64,000 nt of DNA from Collybia mongolica (GCA_013420905.1 JAAXNY010000006.1:2542001-2606000); one strand, 5' to 3'; counted from the first letter of the stretch, positions 34,880 through 46,571 are shown. The notes: generated by a model from the letters alone, not told the origin. Numbers and translations: made by a program.

Positions 34880-37800
34880 AGAGGCAGACTGAATCGATGT
34901 CAGTACCTGCCAAGATCTATTCTGTTACATTGTCACCTGTAATTTTAGGAGAGATGAATTGACAATCATTATCTATTCCAATTACAGTGATTGAAGAACA
35001 GAAAAATGTCGAAACCCCAGCAATTGGACTCATTGATTGTGGAGCTGGAGGAATCTTTATTGACAAGACATTTGTCAAAGACAACAAAATAAAGACAACT
35101 CCATTGAGAAAGTCAATTTTGGTCAGAAATGTAGATGGGACAAAGAACAAATCAGGGAACATCACAGACTGTGTATGGACCAAGATTCAAATTGGAGATG
35201 AAGAAATCAGAATCCAACTATTAGTTAGTGGACTCAGAAAAGAAAACATCATCCTTGGACTACCATGGTTAAAACGGCACAACCCCAAGATTGATTGGGA
35301 GAAAGGAACACTCGACTTCGGACCAAGCATCAAGAAAGGAGTTCTATTGGAAGCAATCCAAAAGAGTTTAGAAATCCGACAGATGAAACAAATACAGCAA
35401 TACCCCAAGGCAATGGTAATAGAAATACAGGAAGAACATCTAGAAGAAATCCCAAGGAATCAACCCCTTGAAGATTGGCAACCAATTCTTTTAGGAATCG
35501 ACAAAGAAGATGAAGAACATGAAGTCAATTTACTTAGGACATATATTCATCCGGAAGACAATGAAGAAGAATCCATTTGGATAAATGCAAAAACATCGAT
35601 ATCACAAGAACTGGAACACAAGGCAGAAATTGAAGATCAAAAGCCGAAGAAGATGCTACCAGAATTTTACCAGAAATATGCATCATTATTTGACAAAACA
35701 AATTCGGAAAGAATGCCAACACAACAATCATAGGACCATGCAATAGATCTAAAACCAGATTTTATTCCAAAAGACTGTAAGATCTATCCCATTAGTCCAG
35801 CAGAACAAGGGAAATTGGATGAATTCATTGACAAAAATCTACAAAAAGGATATATCTGACCATCAAAATCTCCACAAGCATCACCCTTTTTCTTTGTATC
35901 AAAAAAGGACTCAGCAAAACTTTGGCCAACTCAGGATTACAGAAGACTAAATGAAGGAACAATAAAAAATGCATACCCTTTACCACTTGTAGGGGAACTT
36001 CTTGACAAACTGAAAGGGGCCAAATATTTTACAAAATTGGACTTATGATGGGGATACAACAATGTCTGGATCAAAGAAGGCAATGAATGGAAAGCAGCAT
36101 TCAAAACTAACAGAGGATTATTCGAACCTCTTGTTATGTTTTTCGGCTTATGCAATTCACCGGCGACATTCCAGAACATGATGAACGATATCTATGCAAT
36201 AGAAATTGACGAAGGATGGATCCTGATCTACATGGATGACATTTTAATTTCCTCTGACAACATTGACAATCTATGAAGAAAGACCATAAAAGTCCTGGAT
36301 AAATTAAAGGAAAACGACTTATACCTAAATCTGGACAAATGCGTATTTGAAGCCACAGAACTTGAATACCTCGGATTAGTTATTAGAGAAAACGAAATAG
36401 GCATGGAAGCAATGAAGTTAGCAGGAATCGCAGATTGGCCAGCACCAACAACAGTGAAACAAGTCTGATCATTCCTCAGATTTGCAAACTTTTATCGAAA
36501 ATTCATTGGACACTATGCTGAACTTAGCAGACCATTAACAAATCTGACAAGAAAAGACATTGAATGGAAATGGACTCAAGAATGTCAGGAAGCATTTGAC
36601 GGACTGAAACAGAAGTACTTAAAATCACCTGGCCTCATGATGCCAGACAAAACCAAACCATTTCACATCGAATCAGATGCTTCAAAATGGGCTACGGGCG
36701 CAGTACTATGACAACAAAATGATAACGGAGAATGGCACCCATGTGGATATATTTCACATTCATTCACAGAAACTGAAAGGAATTACAAAATTTATGACAG
36801 AGAACTATTAGGCATCATCCGAGCCCTAAAGACATGGAGACATTATCTTGAAGGATCACAATTTCCAACAGTAATTCTGTCAGACCACAAAAATTTAATG
36901 TACTTCCAAACAGCACAAAAATTAAACTGACGACAGGCAGGATGGAGCCTGTTCCTATCACAATTCGATCTCAAACTCATACACACGCCTGGAACAAGAA
37001 TGATACAATCTGATGCTTTATCAAGAAGATCAGATTACGTCAACACAGAACATACAGATAATGAAGATCAAATTCTTTTACCAGACGACATCTTTATCAA
37101 AATGATTGATATAGGTTTACAAGATGACCTGAAGAAATCAGTTGAAGAAGATGATCTATTCACAAAGTCAATCGAAGCATTAAAAGAAATAGGGACACCA
37201 CCAATCAAATCAAATTTATCTGATTGGAAATTCGAAGATGGACTTCTGTTTTCCAAAAACAGATGTTATGTGGGACCAGACACAAAATTATGAAAAGAAA
37301 TAGTGTGAATATATCATGACACAAAACCAGGAGGACACCCAGGTCAATATAAAACACAAGAATTGATCAGTCAAGAATACTGGTGGCCAGGAATGGGAGC
37401 GTTTATCAAAAACTACGTTGACAGTTGCGCCATATGTCAACAAATGAAAGTTAATACACACCCAACAAGACCAGGATTAATACCAATTGCAACAAATGGA
37501 GAATCACATCCTTTCTCATTCATCACAGCCAAATTTGTCACAGATCTTCCAGAAAATGATGGAAAAGACAGCCTCATGGTCATGGTAGACCATGGCCTTA
37601 CAAAGGGGGTAATTTCTATCCCTTGTACCAAAACGATTGATGCTCTAGGAACAGCAAATCTTTACCGAGAACACGTCTACAAAAGATTCGGATTACTAGA
37701 CACCTTTTTATCCGATCGAGGCCCTCAATTTGTGGCAAAAGTCTTTAAAGAACTAGGAAAACTCCTTGGAATCAGACTTGTAATAAGCACGGCATATCAC

Positions 37801-38559
37801 CCACAAACAGATGGAGAAACGGAACGACTAAATCAAGAACTCAAAATTTATTTCTGCATGTTCTGCCAGAACAACCCGGCAATATGGAAAGATCTTAACC
37901 CAATTGCAGAATTTGCACACAATCAAAGAACCCATTCTATGACAAAAAGATCCCCATTCTTCCTAATGATGGGATATGAACCACAAGCAATTCCATCGGC
38001 ATTCCAAAAGACAAATGTTCCAAGTGTAGAACAACGAATGATTGAACTCAATAGAGCACGAGAAGAAGCTATGGCAGCACACAATTTAGCAAGAAGAAAA
38101 GTAGCAGAAAGGACAACACAAGGTTTCACTCCATTCAAACAAGGAGAACATGTTTGGTTAGAAGGAACTAACCTTTGAATCCCCTATCCTTCAAAGAAAT
38201 TAGCACCAAAACAAGAAGGACCCTTCGAAATCCAAGAAGTCCTCGGACCAGTAACATATAAATTAAAACTCCCACCACAATGGAAGATCCACCCCGTGTT
38301 TCATGCATCTCTTCTTACACCGTATAAAGAAACCGATACTCATGGACCCAACTTCTTAGAACTCCCACCGGATCTTGTGAATCAAGAAGAAGAATACAAA
38401 GTAGAGGGGATTATCAATCACCGACGATGAGGCTGAGGCTTCCAATACCTTGTGAAATGGAAAGATTACTCATCCACACACAACACATGGGAACCTGAAA
38501 ATCATTTAAAAAGAGCTCAAATGATACTTCAATCCTATCAGAAGCTACATCACCTCTAA
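34876..38559 (+). pseudogene. pol: Pol: PR, RT, RNase H, IN, chromodomain
   Basis: In one continuous frame are: protease (LIDCGAGGIFID, active-site Asp near 35028, DCG in place of the usual DSG); reverse transcriptase ([43 protein letters not shown] near 36230); RNase H ([24 protein letters not shown]); integrase with HHCC finger (VDSCAICQQMK), DDE residues (MVMVDHG, FLSDRGPQF, HPQTDGETERLNQELK); GPY-like end; and a chromodomain (VEGIINH, FQYLVKWKDYSSTHNTWEPE) ending at TAA 38557-38559. Twelve TGA codons interrupt it (34960 to 38434), plus TAG at 35731. No TAA occurs before the natural end. Confidence 0.93.
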
Positions 38560-38608
38560 CAAACTATCATCTATCATCACTCTCAACAAATTCCAATCAC
38601 TAACAAAC

Positions 38609-39622
38609 ATGTCTTCCCCTACCATTAACAACCTCTACATCACCACCGCCACTCCTCTCATCAACCCTCCCAACACTCCTATCATCAACATTGCATCTCA
38701 AGAATGTCTTGAACTGGCAACAAAGATCATACATTGTCAGAAGTTTCTATCATGGTTCATGCACAAAGAACATCACGAACAAATGATTCAGATGTTCAAT
38801 CAACCACCACACAATCAGCTTATCAAATTAGTCAAAAAATACCTGGAAATCAGGGATATGTTATATAATCAAACTGCAGATATCAGTCGGGCTCTAGACC
38901 AAACCACCAAAGAATTAGTGGACACACAAGAATTTCGAATTCTAGAAGACCTAATTCCGTTACTACAAGATGGAATTCAATTACCTACATCCACACCTTC
39001 CACACCCACAGAGTCAACCGAAAGAATTGATACAGTTGATGAAGAAATACAAACATCCCCTCCCAGAACACCAACACCCTCGACTCCAAACTCTCCTATT
39101 TATCAACCCAAACCTCTTCCAATCCCGCCTTTTTGCGAACCATCTCCTTCACCATCGCAACATTCCACTCCTGATCCAGCAGACATGGTTCCGAATAAAG
39201 AAATATTTAAACATTTAAAGGGTTGAAAAGCCACGAAGTCAGTCATCAAAAAGAAGAAAGCACCCAAACCCATCAAATATATGATGAATCCTCTCAATTA
39301 CGTCGGGAGTTGAGAAAAACCTATCAACCTCACTCAAGTAGAACAAGCACTCATCTATAAAAATGTATTATGCTCTCAATGCCTCAACTTTGGACATTCA
39401 TCAATAAACTGCAAAAAACAGTATTGTCCAATATGTTTTCAACCAGCACCAGGACATCGTCGCAAACAATGCCCCGAAAGACCCACAACTAGAACAGCAG
39501 GGTATTATCAAAACTGGTGACAGATTGGAGACGAGCGAGAAGAGGTAGATGATGGGATTGACGATCCTTTCAATTACCTGGAAGCCATTGCAAACATGAT
39601 GGGGGAGCCAATTGATTACTAA
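38609..39622 (+). pseudogene. Third ORF with zinc knuckles, after pol
   Basis: This frame starts 50 bp after the pol stop (MSSPTINNLYITT) and ends at TAA 39620-39622, interrupted only by TGA at 39224, 39311 and 39518. The first half has a helical part (ATKIIHCQKFLSWFMHKEH, QLIKLVKKYLEIRDML) and a Pro/Ser/Thr-rich linker. The last third has a basic patch (KSVIKKKKAPK) and two Cys/His knuckles, CSQCLNFGHSSINC (Cx2Cx4Hx4C) and CPICFQPAPGHRRKQC (Cx2Cx6Hx4C). The design, capsid-like helices then knuckles, resembles a second nucleic-acid-binding Gag-like protein. There is no signal peptide or membrane helix, so it is not envelope-like. Function unknown. Confidence 0.75.
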
Positions 39623-39636
39623 AGCTGGGACGCTTT

Positions 39637-39652
39637 AGAGATAGAGAGGGAG
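39637..39652 (+). other. Polypurine tract
   Basis: AGAGATAGAGAGGGAG lies three bases before the 3' LTR and is the expected plus-strand primer. Confidence 0.85.
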
Positions 39653-39655
39653 TAA

Positions 39656-40132
39656 TGTTACAAATTCCCTACTCACGTGTCCTCATCATTTTTCTTTTCC
39701 TTACACACTACTGATTACTAGATACTTATTGACTCTTATTTCCCAAGACCCATATATGCATTCCTTTTCTCATGCTTATTCATCTTTTGTATTATGCTTA
39801 CTCATTCTCATTTTAGCTTACTCATTCTCCTTATCTATAACAAATAGTGTAAACCATGCTTATCAGACCTTTACATATATATAGGGATATTTTAGCTTAG
39901 TTAGTTCTTTAGCTTGACCTAGCTGAATACACCTTATTCACCTACTCTGATCTCTTGATGTGAACTCGATCCTACTTGCCTTACAAAGGGAGTAGTGCAT
40001 CTTTGATTCAACGATCTGACTTTAGCCCTATTGAGGGAGTCATTAGACGTTAGACTTATGGAGTCAACGGTCTATAGTGAACAAACGATAAACTAGATTG
40101 ATCTAAAGGATAAGGCCTAAACAGCTGTAACA
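39656..40132 (+). repeat. 3' LTR of Ty3/Gypsy element
   Basis: It is the 477-bp partner of the 5' LTR. It ends GCTGTAACA and is followed by the target duplicate ATACT. Ten of its eleven substitutions relative to the 5' LTR are CpG transitions. Confidence 0.95.
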
Positions 40133-40137
40133 ATACT

Positions 40138-40770
40138 AGTACTATAATACATGAATTTTCGCATATCAAATTGGATGCTTTTCAGCATCATGTGGGGGAA
40201 TTTTCCATTGAGAGACAGGTGCATTTCAAGCTCACAACAGATGAAATTTCATTACTAGCTATAGAGGTCTGAAAATGAATGACAAAATTACTATACTAAT
40301 TGAATGAATGGTTGATGGAAAACATCTGGATCACAGATGAATTCAATCTCAGTAAAAGGGATGACTACAAAGCAGTAAGAACCTGGTGCGAAATTCATCC
40401 ATTACATTAATGATTTACCTTCACTTTTTGTTGTTCTCAGGCCTCTGGGAACTTCATGAAATTCACACTGAGGAGACTGTCACTATTTTTGCCATTAAAC
40501 ATATGAAAAACATCATGCAGAATAAATCACAGGGGTATGAAGTGGGACATATTTTGTGAGGTTTTCATCCATCTTATTCATACCTTATGAAGGGGAAAAA
40601 CCTCCTTTCTCCACCCTATTTAGTGGTTGATTTTTATATCAAATCCTGATGAAAATAATCTCATTTCAGGGGGAACCAGATGATGGAAATTCTACACTAT
40701 TTGTATTACTTCCAGCTACTTAAGTCATAGAAAATGAGGTGGAATTTCCCACCTTAAGGGTTCCATAGTG
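40138..40770. repeat. CACTA right arm with subterminal motifs
   Basis: Contains GATGAAATTTCATTA at about 40249, further ATGAA..TTCAT words, and the stretch GGGGAAAAACCTCC similar to the other CACTA ends. It ends at the proposed terminus CATAGTG (40764-40770). Non-coding. Confidence 0.5.
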
Positions 40771-41359
40771 ACATAGACTCTACTATACTGCTAAATATAA
40801 CTTTGGATTTCCTCTGCTAGATCATGCATCAGCCAACCTTGGGTTAGTGTGGCATGACATAGAGTCTCCCTTACACTCTTCAGGAAAGAGTTCTGGAGGA
40901 TGCCTGATCCACCCTTATCAGGGAATGGCATGAATGATCTGGCACTTTCATGCCTGAAAAGGGTGGCTAATCGGGCCATTTCAGGTCAAATCAGGGTCTA
41001 GCTGTAACTAGTTGCCTTTTCAGCAAAGAGTGGCCTGATCAGGCCAAATAAGGCTTTCCTAGGCTCCCAGGATTTTTCCTATAATTATTTTAAGCATTGC
41101 GCACATGAGCAAGGCTCCCCATTCAGCAGGTGAGCACTCGCATTTGTTCTAAAAGTAGCAGGCTTTGCGGCGAAAAGCGCGCTAGTGTCGGAATGAGCCC
41201 TCCCAGAGTCACATGACAGAGAGTGATTCCGGAGTTGTCCGGAGAACACTGTACAGTTTCTGAACAGTGGCTTTCTAGGCATCCAAACAAGTATCAATAA
41301 AACGAAAAGTTCAGCAGGCTCCAGAGCCCATCGCCCTCAACATCCTCAAGGTCAATACG
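40771..41359. other. LTR-like relic and uS17 promoter region
   Basis: The 22-mer CTTTGGATTTCCTCTGCTAGAT (first 20 bases quoted at 40803) also occurs near the end of the gypsy LTR at 22960-22981, so an LTR end relic probably spans 40774-40830. Farther on is a small hairpin (GGCATGA...TTCATGCC, 40927-40955) and then the promoter of the ribosomal protein gene. Confidence 0.45.
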
Positions 41360-42123
41360 ATGGCTGAACAGGTACGCATTTGTCCTCTGCCATGGCCAGA
41401 CACTCCTTATCTCGAAATATAGATCGAAAAAGCTTTTCAAAAGCAAGCTATCTTCCAGAATGCCAAGACCCGTGGTGCGTAAATGGCACTCGCAATCTCA
41501 TCTGTAGGCCATACTTGACGATTTTTCCGGTGTCGCATAATCAGTTGGAAAGAAGGTTGCGACAAAGGAGAAGCGATGGTATAAAGATGTTGGTCTAGGG
41601 TTTAAGACACCTTCGGAAGCCATTAATGGCACCTATATTGGTGTGTGGATCTAGGTTACAAGAAATACCCATTGATGGAACAGACCAAATTCGCTACCTT
41701 CAGACAAAAAGTGCCCCTTTACGGGCGAAGTATCCATTCGCGGTCGCATCCTTACAGGCAAGGTAGTGTCAACAAAAATGACACGAACCATCATCATCCG
41801 ACGTGACTACCTTCATTATATTCCGAAATACAGTGCGCTTCGTATCATCTGGCGTCTATGTAAGGAGCCCTGACTAACAGTTCCAGACCGTTACGAGAAG
41901 CGACACAAGAATCTGGCAGCACACGTATCGCCTGCATTCCGTGTTGAGATCGGTGATGTAGTGACTGTCGGTAGGTTCCACAATTCTATGCTCGACCAGA
42001 ATCACCTTGACACGTGAACGTGTATTGATAGGTCAATGCCGGCCATTATCAAAGACCGTTCGATTTAACGTGCTGAGGGTGTCGAAGAGCAAGGCTTCTG
42101 CCAAGACATTCGGTAAATTTTGA
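41360..42123 (+). CDS. RPS11: Ribosomal protein uS17 (S11)
   Basis: A cytosolic small-subunit protein. Six exons are read from ATG 41360. The first encodes only MAEQ, then [17 protein letters not shown], then [19 protein letters not shown]. Next comes the hallmark [16 protein letters not shown] with [16 protein letters not shown], then [25 protein letters not shown], and the last exon [16 protein letters not shown] ending KTFGKF and TGA at 42121-42123. All joins are at GT-AG sites and keep frame. Many short 5' introns are common in fungal ribosomal protein genes. Length of about 155 residues matches the family. Confidence 0.97.
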
Positions 42124-42529
42124 GAAACTGGCTTCGATTATGTCTTCAATGCAGTGAATGTGATCTATGACAATTGCTGTGATGCTATGCATACCACTGT
42201 AAATGAGAAATCCATACTTAATGTCCAGGGCTGTTAACTTGCGAGCGATATGTTGAGTGCAAACAAGATGCCAAACAAGGCTAGTCATGATTGTTGGTAA
42301 CTTGGCACAAACCTGGCCGCATCAGCATTCAGATTCTGTCGCGACAGACTCCGGCCGTTGTTCACAGCGCCCAGCATTCATCCGACAGCGTCTAGTAGCC
42401 TGTTGTCAACGTCGAAAGAGCTGATCGCCCCACTTCGTCAAGCTGGCGCCTACTCTCCTTTCCGTATTTACCTCACGCCTGACTAAATCGAGGCCCCAGT
42501 CACCACAGCCAGGCTCTCAGAGCGCCCAG
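42124..42529. other. Intergenic, PPZ promoter side
   Basis: About 400 bp between two genes on the same strand. No gene or defined site recognised. Confidence 0.4.
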
Positions 42530-44145
42530 ATGGGCCAACAAACCTCTAAGAAGGCAAGAAAGGGAGGCAAGGATAAGGACAGAGATACTTCAGCAGACTC
42601 ACCTTCGCCAGAGGCACCGCTCGACGACTCCAATGACACTGGCACTCTCTCACGCGCCACTGGCTCTTCAACAGCTAATGGTTCGGACCCAAAGCTCATT
42701 CTGAATGGAACACCTGCCATCAGCGTATCTGATCCTCAGGGCACTGTTACTTCATCCCCTACGACGCCGCGTATACATGGTTCCCCATATCCAACCCCTC
42801 ATGTTGATCAGAGTCCCAGTATGTCCGGCTCAGCTCCCTCGTCACCGTTACCCCTTCCATCCCCGAAGCCGTCCCCAATGCCCCTTGACATTCCCGTCAC
42901 GCAGACGATACTATCCAACGCGACTCCGTTTACACCCGGCTCCACCACTAGTAGTGGAGCTCAAGGAGAGTCGGTAGGAAACGGTAGTTCGAAGGAGAAA
43001 CTCAAACAGTTTGACATCGACGACATGATCCAACGGCTGTTGGACGTAGGTTATACCGGTAAAGTTAGCAAGTCTCTATGTCTAAAGAACACCGAGATTA
43101 CGGCCATTTGCCTTGCTGCCCGCGATGTCTTCCTCAGTCAACCGACACTTGTTGAACTCTCACCGCCTGTAAAGATTGTCGGCGATGTCCATGGGCAATA
43201 CTCTGATCTCATCCGACTGTTCGAGATGTGCGGCTTCCCACCTGCCGCCAACTACCTTTTTCTCGGTGATTATGTCGACCGAGGGAAACAGAGCCTCGAG
43301 ACCATCCTCCTTCTCCTGTGTTACAAGATAAAATATCCAGAAAACTTTTTCTTGCTCCGGGGCAACCACGAATGCGCCAATGTGACCAGAGGTGTGTGTT
43401 CCATTTTCTATAATTCATCTCCTTACACATTGATCTTTGCAGTTTATGGATTTTATGACGAATGCAAACGACGGTGTAATATCAAGACATGGAAGACATT
43501 TATCGATGTATTCAATTGCCTTCCTATTGCTGCCATTGTTGCCTCGAAGATTTTCTGCGTGCATGGCGGCCTTTCACCCTCCCTCCACTCTATGGATGAT
43601 ATCAAACGTATACAGCGACCGACAGACGTACCTGACTTCGGACTTCTTAATGATCTCCTCTGGTCTGATCCTTCCGACACTGCACTCGATTGGGAGGATA
43701 ATGAGCGAGGCGTTAGTTATTGTTTTGGGAAAGCCATTATCAATGAATTTTTGGTGCGATACGATATGGATCTTATATGCCGGGCGCATATGGTCGTGGA
43801 AGACGGATATGAGTTCTGGAATGACCGGACGCTAGTAACGGTGTTCAGCGCACCAAATTATTGTGGCGGTGAGCACAGACGATAATTTCCCATTAATCAT
43901 TATTGAACCCTGTTGATAGAGTTTGATAACTACGGAGCATGCATGAGGTTGGCCAACCCGAGTTTACAACAATCACCCTCTTTGACCGTGATATTTTCAG
44001 TGTCTCGGAAGACCTCCTATGCGCTTTTGAATTGCTCAAACCATTGGATGGTGCAGCATTACGCAAGGAAATGACGAAGGCCAAACGGAAAAGGTGCATT
44101 TCACTCATATCTTGGATCTATCATGCAACACTCAAGAAACTATAG
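42530..44145 (+). CDS. PPZ1: Ser/Thr phosphatase PPZ type
   Basis: PPZ phosphatases are fungal PP1 relatives that control potassium/sodium balance and cell integrity. The first about 155 residues form a disordered Ser/Thr/Pro-rich extension starting [11 protein letters not shown], with Gly2 suited to myristoylation, as in yeast Ppz1. The catalytic domain has [25 protein letters not shown] and the metal-binding HGGLSPSL and [12 protein letters not shown]. Three introns are visible: after CANVTR, after APNYCG, and a short one (about 43951-43990) inside GACM|SVSEDLL. The end is [19 protein letters not shown] plus a 16-residue tail to 44145; a final intron trimming that tail is possible. Confidence 0.94.
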
Positions 44146-45041
44146 TCTTATGGCAGCAGCTTGACGACTGTCTGGGGCAGATGGCTATATAGAAACATGG
44201 TCATCGCGCTCACCTTCTCTGACAATGTGGTTTCTTGAGCGTTCTGGTCCAATAATGACTGCCCTTCCGCACGACGCAGTTGAACGTATCACAGGTTATA
44301 AGGAGGGTAAATGCCCCAATGGCCCTGGTTTAGCTGTCGCTTGTTTGTGACTCTGGACCTATCGCAAGCCAGCAACCTACCATCTTTTTTTAAACTTGTT
44401 CGATTCGCGTTTATATTCTTGCGGTGCCATCGTCTTCGAAGTTCTGGACTTTGTAACCCTATATTTCTCCATGCTGCCCTGTGCGCTCGTACTTTAGCAT
44501 TCTATCAGGTCTTCGTCTCTGTTACTATCTATATCAACTCAAACGGCAAATTTTTATTATCCGGTCACTGGTATAACTCTTAACTAAGTACCATTTAATC
44601 CTCTACAATCCAACTTCAAGATTTAGAATGACAAACGTACATACTCGCGTGGATATGGCAGCTAATCCAAATTCTTAGGTGTTCATATTCTAAGCATATT
44701 CAGCAATACAATAAACGTCCGGGGATGCCCAAGGTATGCTGAGTTCATTGTCGCCGTAGGGCAAATTCTGTGATCATAGGCGAGGATCAGCAGATTACTT
44801 TCACCCCCTCCATCATTCAAGGACTTCCAGTTCCATTTCATTCAATCATTTTGCAAATTCAATTTGTATAACATAAAATATGCTGATGATACTGTAGGGG
44901 ACTGAGTACTGAAGGGCGGGATATTACAATTATGCGTATCGTAATACCAAAGTACAAGCATATACACCGTTTGTATTGAGGCGGGCCAATAAGGTTGCCT
45001 TGGACTTGAATCTAATGTCTCTTGCGACCGTGGTTTAAGAC
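44146..45041. other. Gene-free stretch of 0.9 kb
   Basis: Lies between the 3' ends of convergent genes. One 90-codon frame at 44311-44583 shows no recognisable features. Nothing else seen. Confidence 0.5.
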
Positions 45042-46571
45042 TCATGAACCCTGGCTGAACATATCGTATGCCAGGACACTGAAAGCTGCGACAATAACGC
45101 TACAGCCTAATAAACTCCATAAAGTCATAGTTTCAAGACCTCTACCGAATATTATCTGGACAAGAAATCAATACTGAGACCGCAAACTAAAGTCAAACTA
45201 AACCTACATCCGAGAAAAAGACCAACACAATGGTCAGGAGATTACCCACAGATGTTATAATGGGACCCCATAACCCCAGCAGAACCTTGAATGAATACTG
45301 TCAATCCAGCGCGTGAATACAAAAACTAGGATGTTTACCATGAAACCAGCGTTGAATATTACACCGCTTAGTGCGATTCCAGCTATAGCGAAGATTGTTT
45401 TGGCATCCTGAGGGAGCACAAAAGGCTCGATATCGAGGTAATGGAAAATGGGAATAGGGATCCAGAGGATAGCGAACGTGAGGAATCCAATGATCGACGT
45501 TAATAGATTGGCGTGAAGTCCAAAAGGTGGAGGGTTAACGGCATCATCCGAGCCATTACGTGTCTCACTGTATGAGCCCGTGACGGAATCTTCATTTGGA
45601 ATCTGGTCATAAAGGCGGTCCGCAAGGATTTCCGGATCTGATGATAGAGCCGCGAATCTCTTATACAAGACTTGGTAAAGTCCATATCCAATTGATGCCA
45701 CTAAGGTCAATAAGTCCCCCACAAGAGGGGCGGTTGGCCTGTTGGATGTGGTTGTAGCCTTGAGTTGTGTTTCCCGCAGACTCGGCTTTCTATCATCCAA
45801 AGTGCTCCCACCGTAAACAACGGCTAAGACGCCTAGCGTAGCCAGCAAAACAGCCAATAGTTTTCTGGGTTCCCATTTCAGGCGAAACATTCTGACTGTT
45901 ATGATGTATGCAAAAAATGCGTTGGTATTCCATATAGCTTTCTCATTGTCAGGACCGAAAGACATATGCACTTAAAACTATAGAAGATCTCACCTGTCAC
46001 ATCGCTAATACTATAACGAAGCATCTGATTCAATTTAGTCGATTGATAATCTTGCTTAAACCACATACGATGCAAGGGATATAGCACCAAACCAGAGAAG
46101 ACTGGGATATGTGATCCCAACAGTCAACGCCAGGACAAGGCGAAAAAACTGCATCCACGGAAAATTTAGAGATCCAATTGGTTCTTGTGGGGAGAGGTGG
46201 TTTGTGATGGCGATGTTTAGGCCTTTCCACAGTGCAGAAGGAGAATGGCTCGTAGTTGTTATAAGATACAGGAAATGGGCAGGGAATATGATCCAGAAAG
46301 CCGAATGGACAACGTAGCTGGAAATATCTGATAAACGAATTCATTCAGCACTAAGGAGAAAGGTATTACATACAATAGAAAAAATGGTTGTCGATATCCG
46401 AGCGTCGTTTGCACGTACTGCGAACGCTGTCAGAAGACCGCGACACATTCGACAGAATGAATTTACCTGGGTGAGCTGACTCTCTGCAACAAATGCGCAG
46501 AGTGTGAAAATAAACAGAATTATAGACAGTTTTCCGCCCAGGTGCGGCGCTACATAATCTCTGTTATGCAT
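45042..46571 (-). CDS. SLC35F/EamA-type membrane transporter
   Basis: A drug/metabolite transporter-fold protein with about ten membrane helices. The spliced reading includes HLGGKLSIILFIFTLCAF, YVQTTLGYRQPFFLLYVVHS, AFWIIFPAHFLYL, FRLVLALTVGITYPSLLWF, AIWNTNAFFAYIITV, LLAVLLATLGVLAVVYGG, the cytosolic insert with a Ser/Arg-rich segment, LTSIIGFLTFAILWIPI, FNAGFMVN, then ITSVGNLLTIVLVFFSD and LLGCSVIVAAFSVLAYD. The stop is TGA at 45042-45044. The AIWNTNAFFAY and GDLLTLVASIGYGLYQVLYKR blocks match fungal SLC35F5/THI74-like carriers; the substrate cannot be told. The first exon is uncertain, because a further in-frame start upstream (46680 region) could be spliced in. Confidence 0.8.

Larger units (their letters stand above)
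33188..40132 (+). mobile_element. Full-length Ty3/Gypsy chromovirus with LTRs
   Basis: Two LTRs of 475 and 477 bp (TGTTACA...TAACA) bound an interior with gag, pol and a third ORF. The target duplication ATACT is present at 33183-33187 and 40133-40137. Pol order is protease, reverse transcriptase, RNase H, integrase, chromodomain, which is diagnostic of chromoviruses. The self-complementary primer arrangement places it near the Tf1/sushi branch. LTRs differ at 11 bases plus one 2-bp indel, so the insertion is fairly young. Coding frames are interrupted by 17 TGA and one TAG codon, so this copy cannot make intact proteins. Confidence 0.95.
22988..40770. mobile_element. Large CACTA (Plavaka-like) composite element
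   Basis: The left end begins CACTGTGCACCC, identical over 11 bases to the inward reading of the ends at 20576 and 22265. The proposed right end at 40770 reads inward CACTATGGAACCC. Both are flanked by ACA (22985-22987, 40771-40773), compatible with the 3-bp duplication of CACTA elements. Subterminal GATGAAATTTCAT motifs occur inside both ends (23060-23220, 40236-40640). Contents: tnp2 transposase (minus), palindrome, Spt5-like gene (plus), a small charged ORF (plus), a minisatellite, and a later Ty3 insertion of 6.9 kb. Without the Ty3 the element is about 10.8 kb. The right end is weaker evidence than the left. Confidence 0.55.

Noticed and set aside
34025..39520. The many in-frame TGA codons might mean recoding of TGA as an amino acid.
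   Set aside because: Host genes here use TGA as a normal stop, intact CGA codons remain in the element, and LTR differences show the same CpG transitions in non-coding DNA. Mutation explains all of it.
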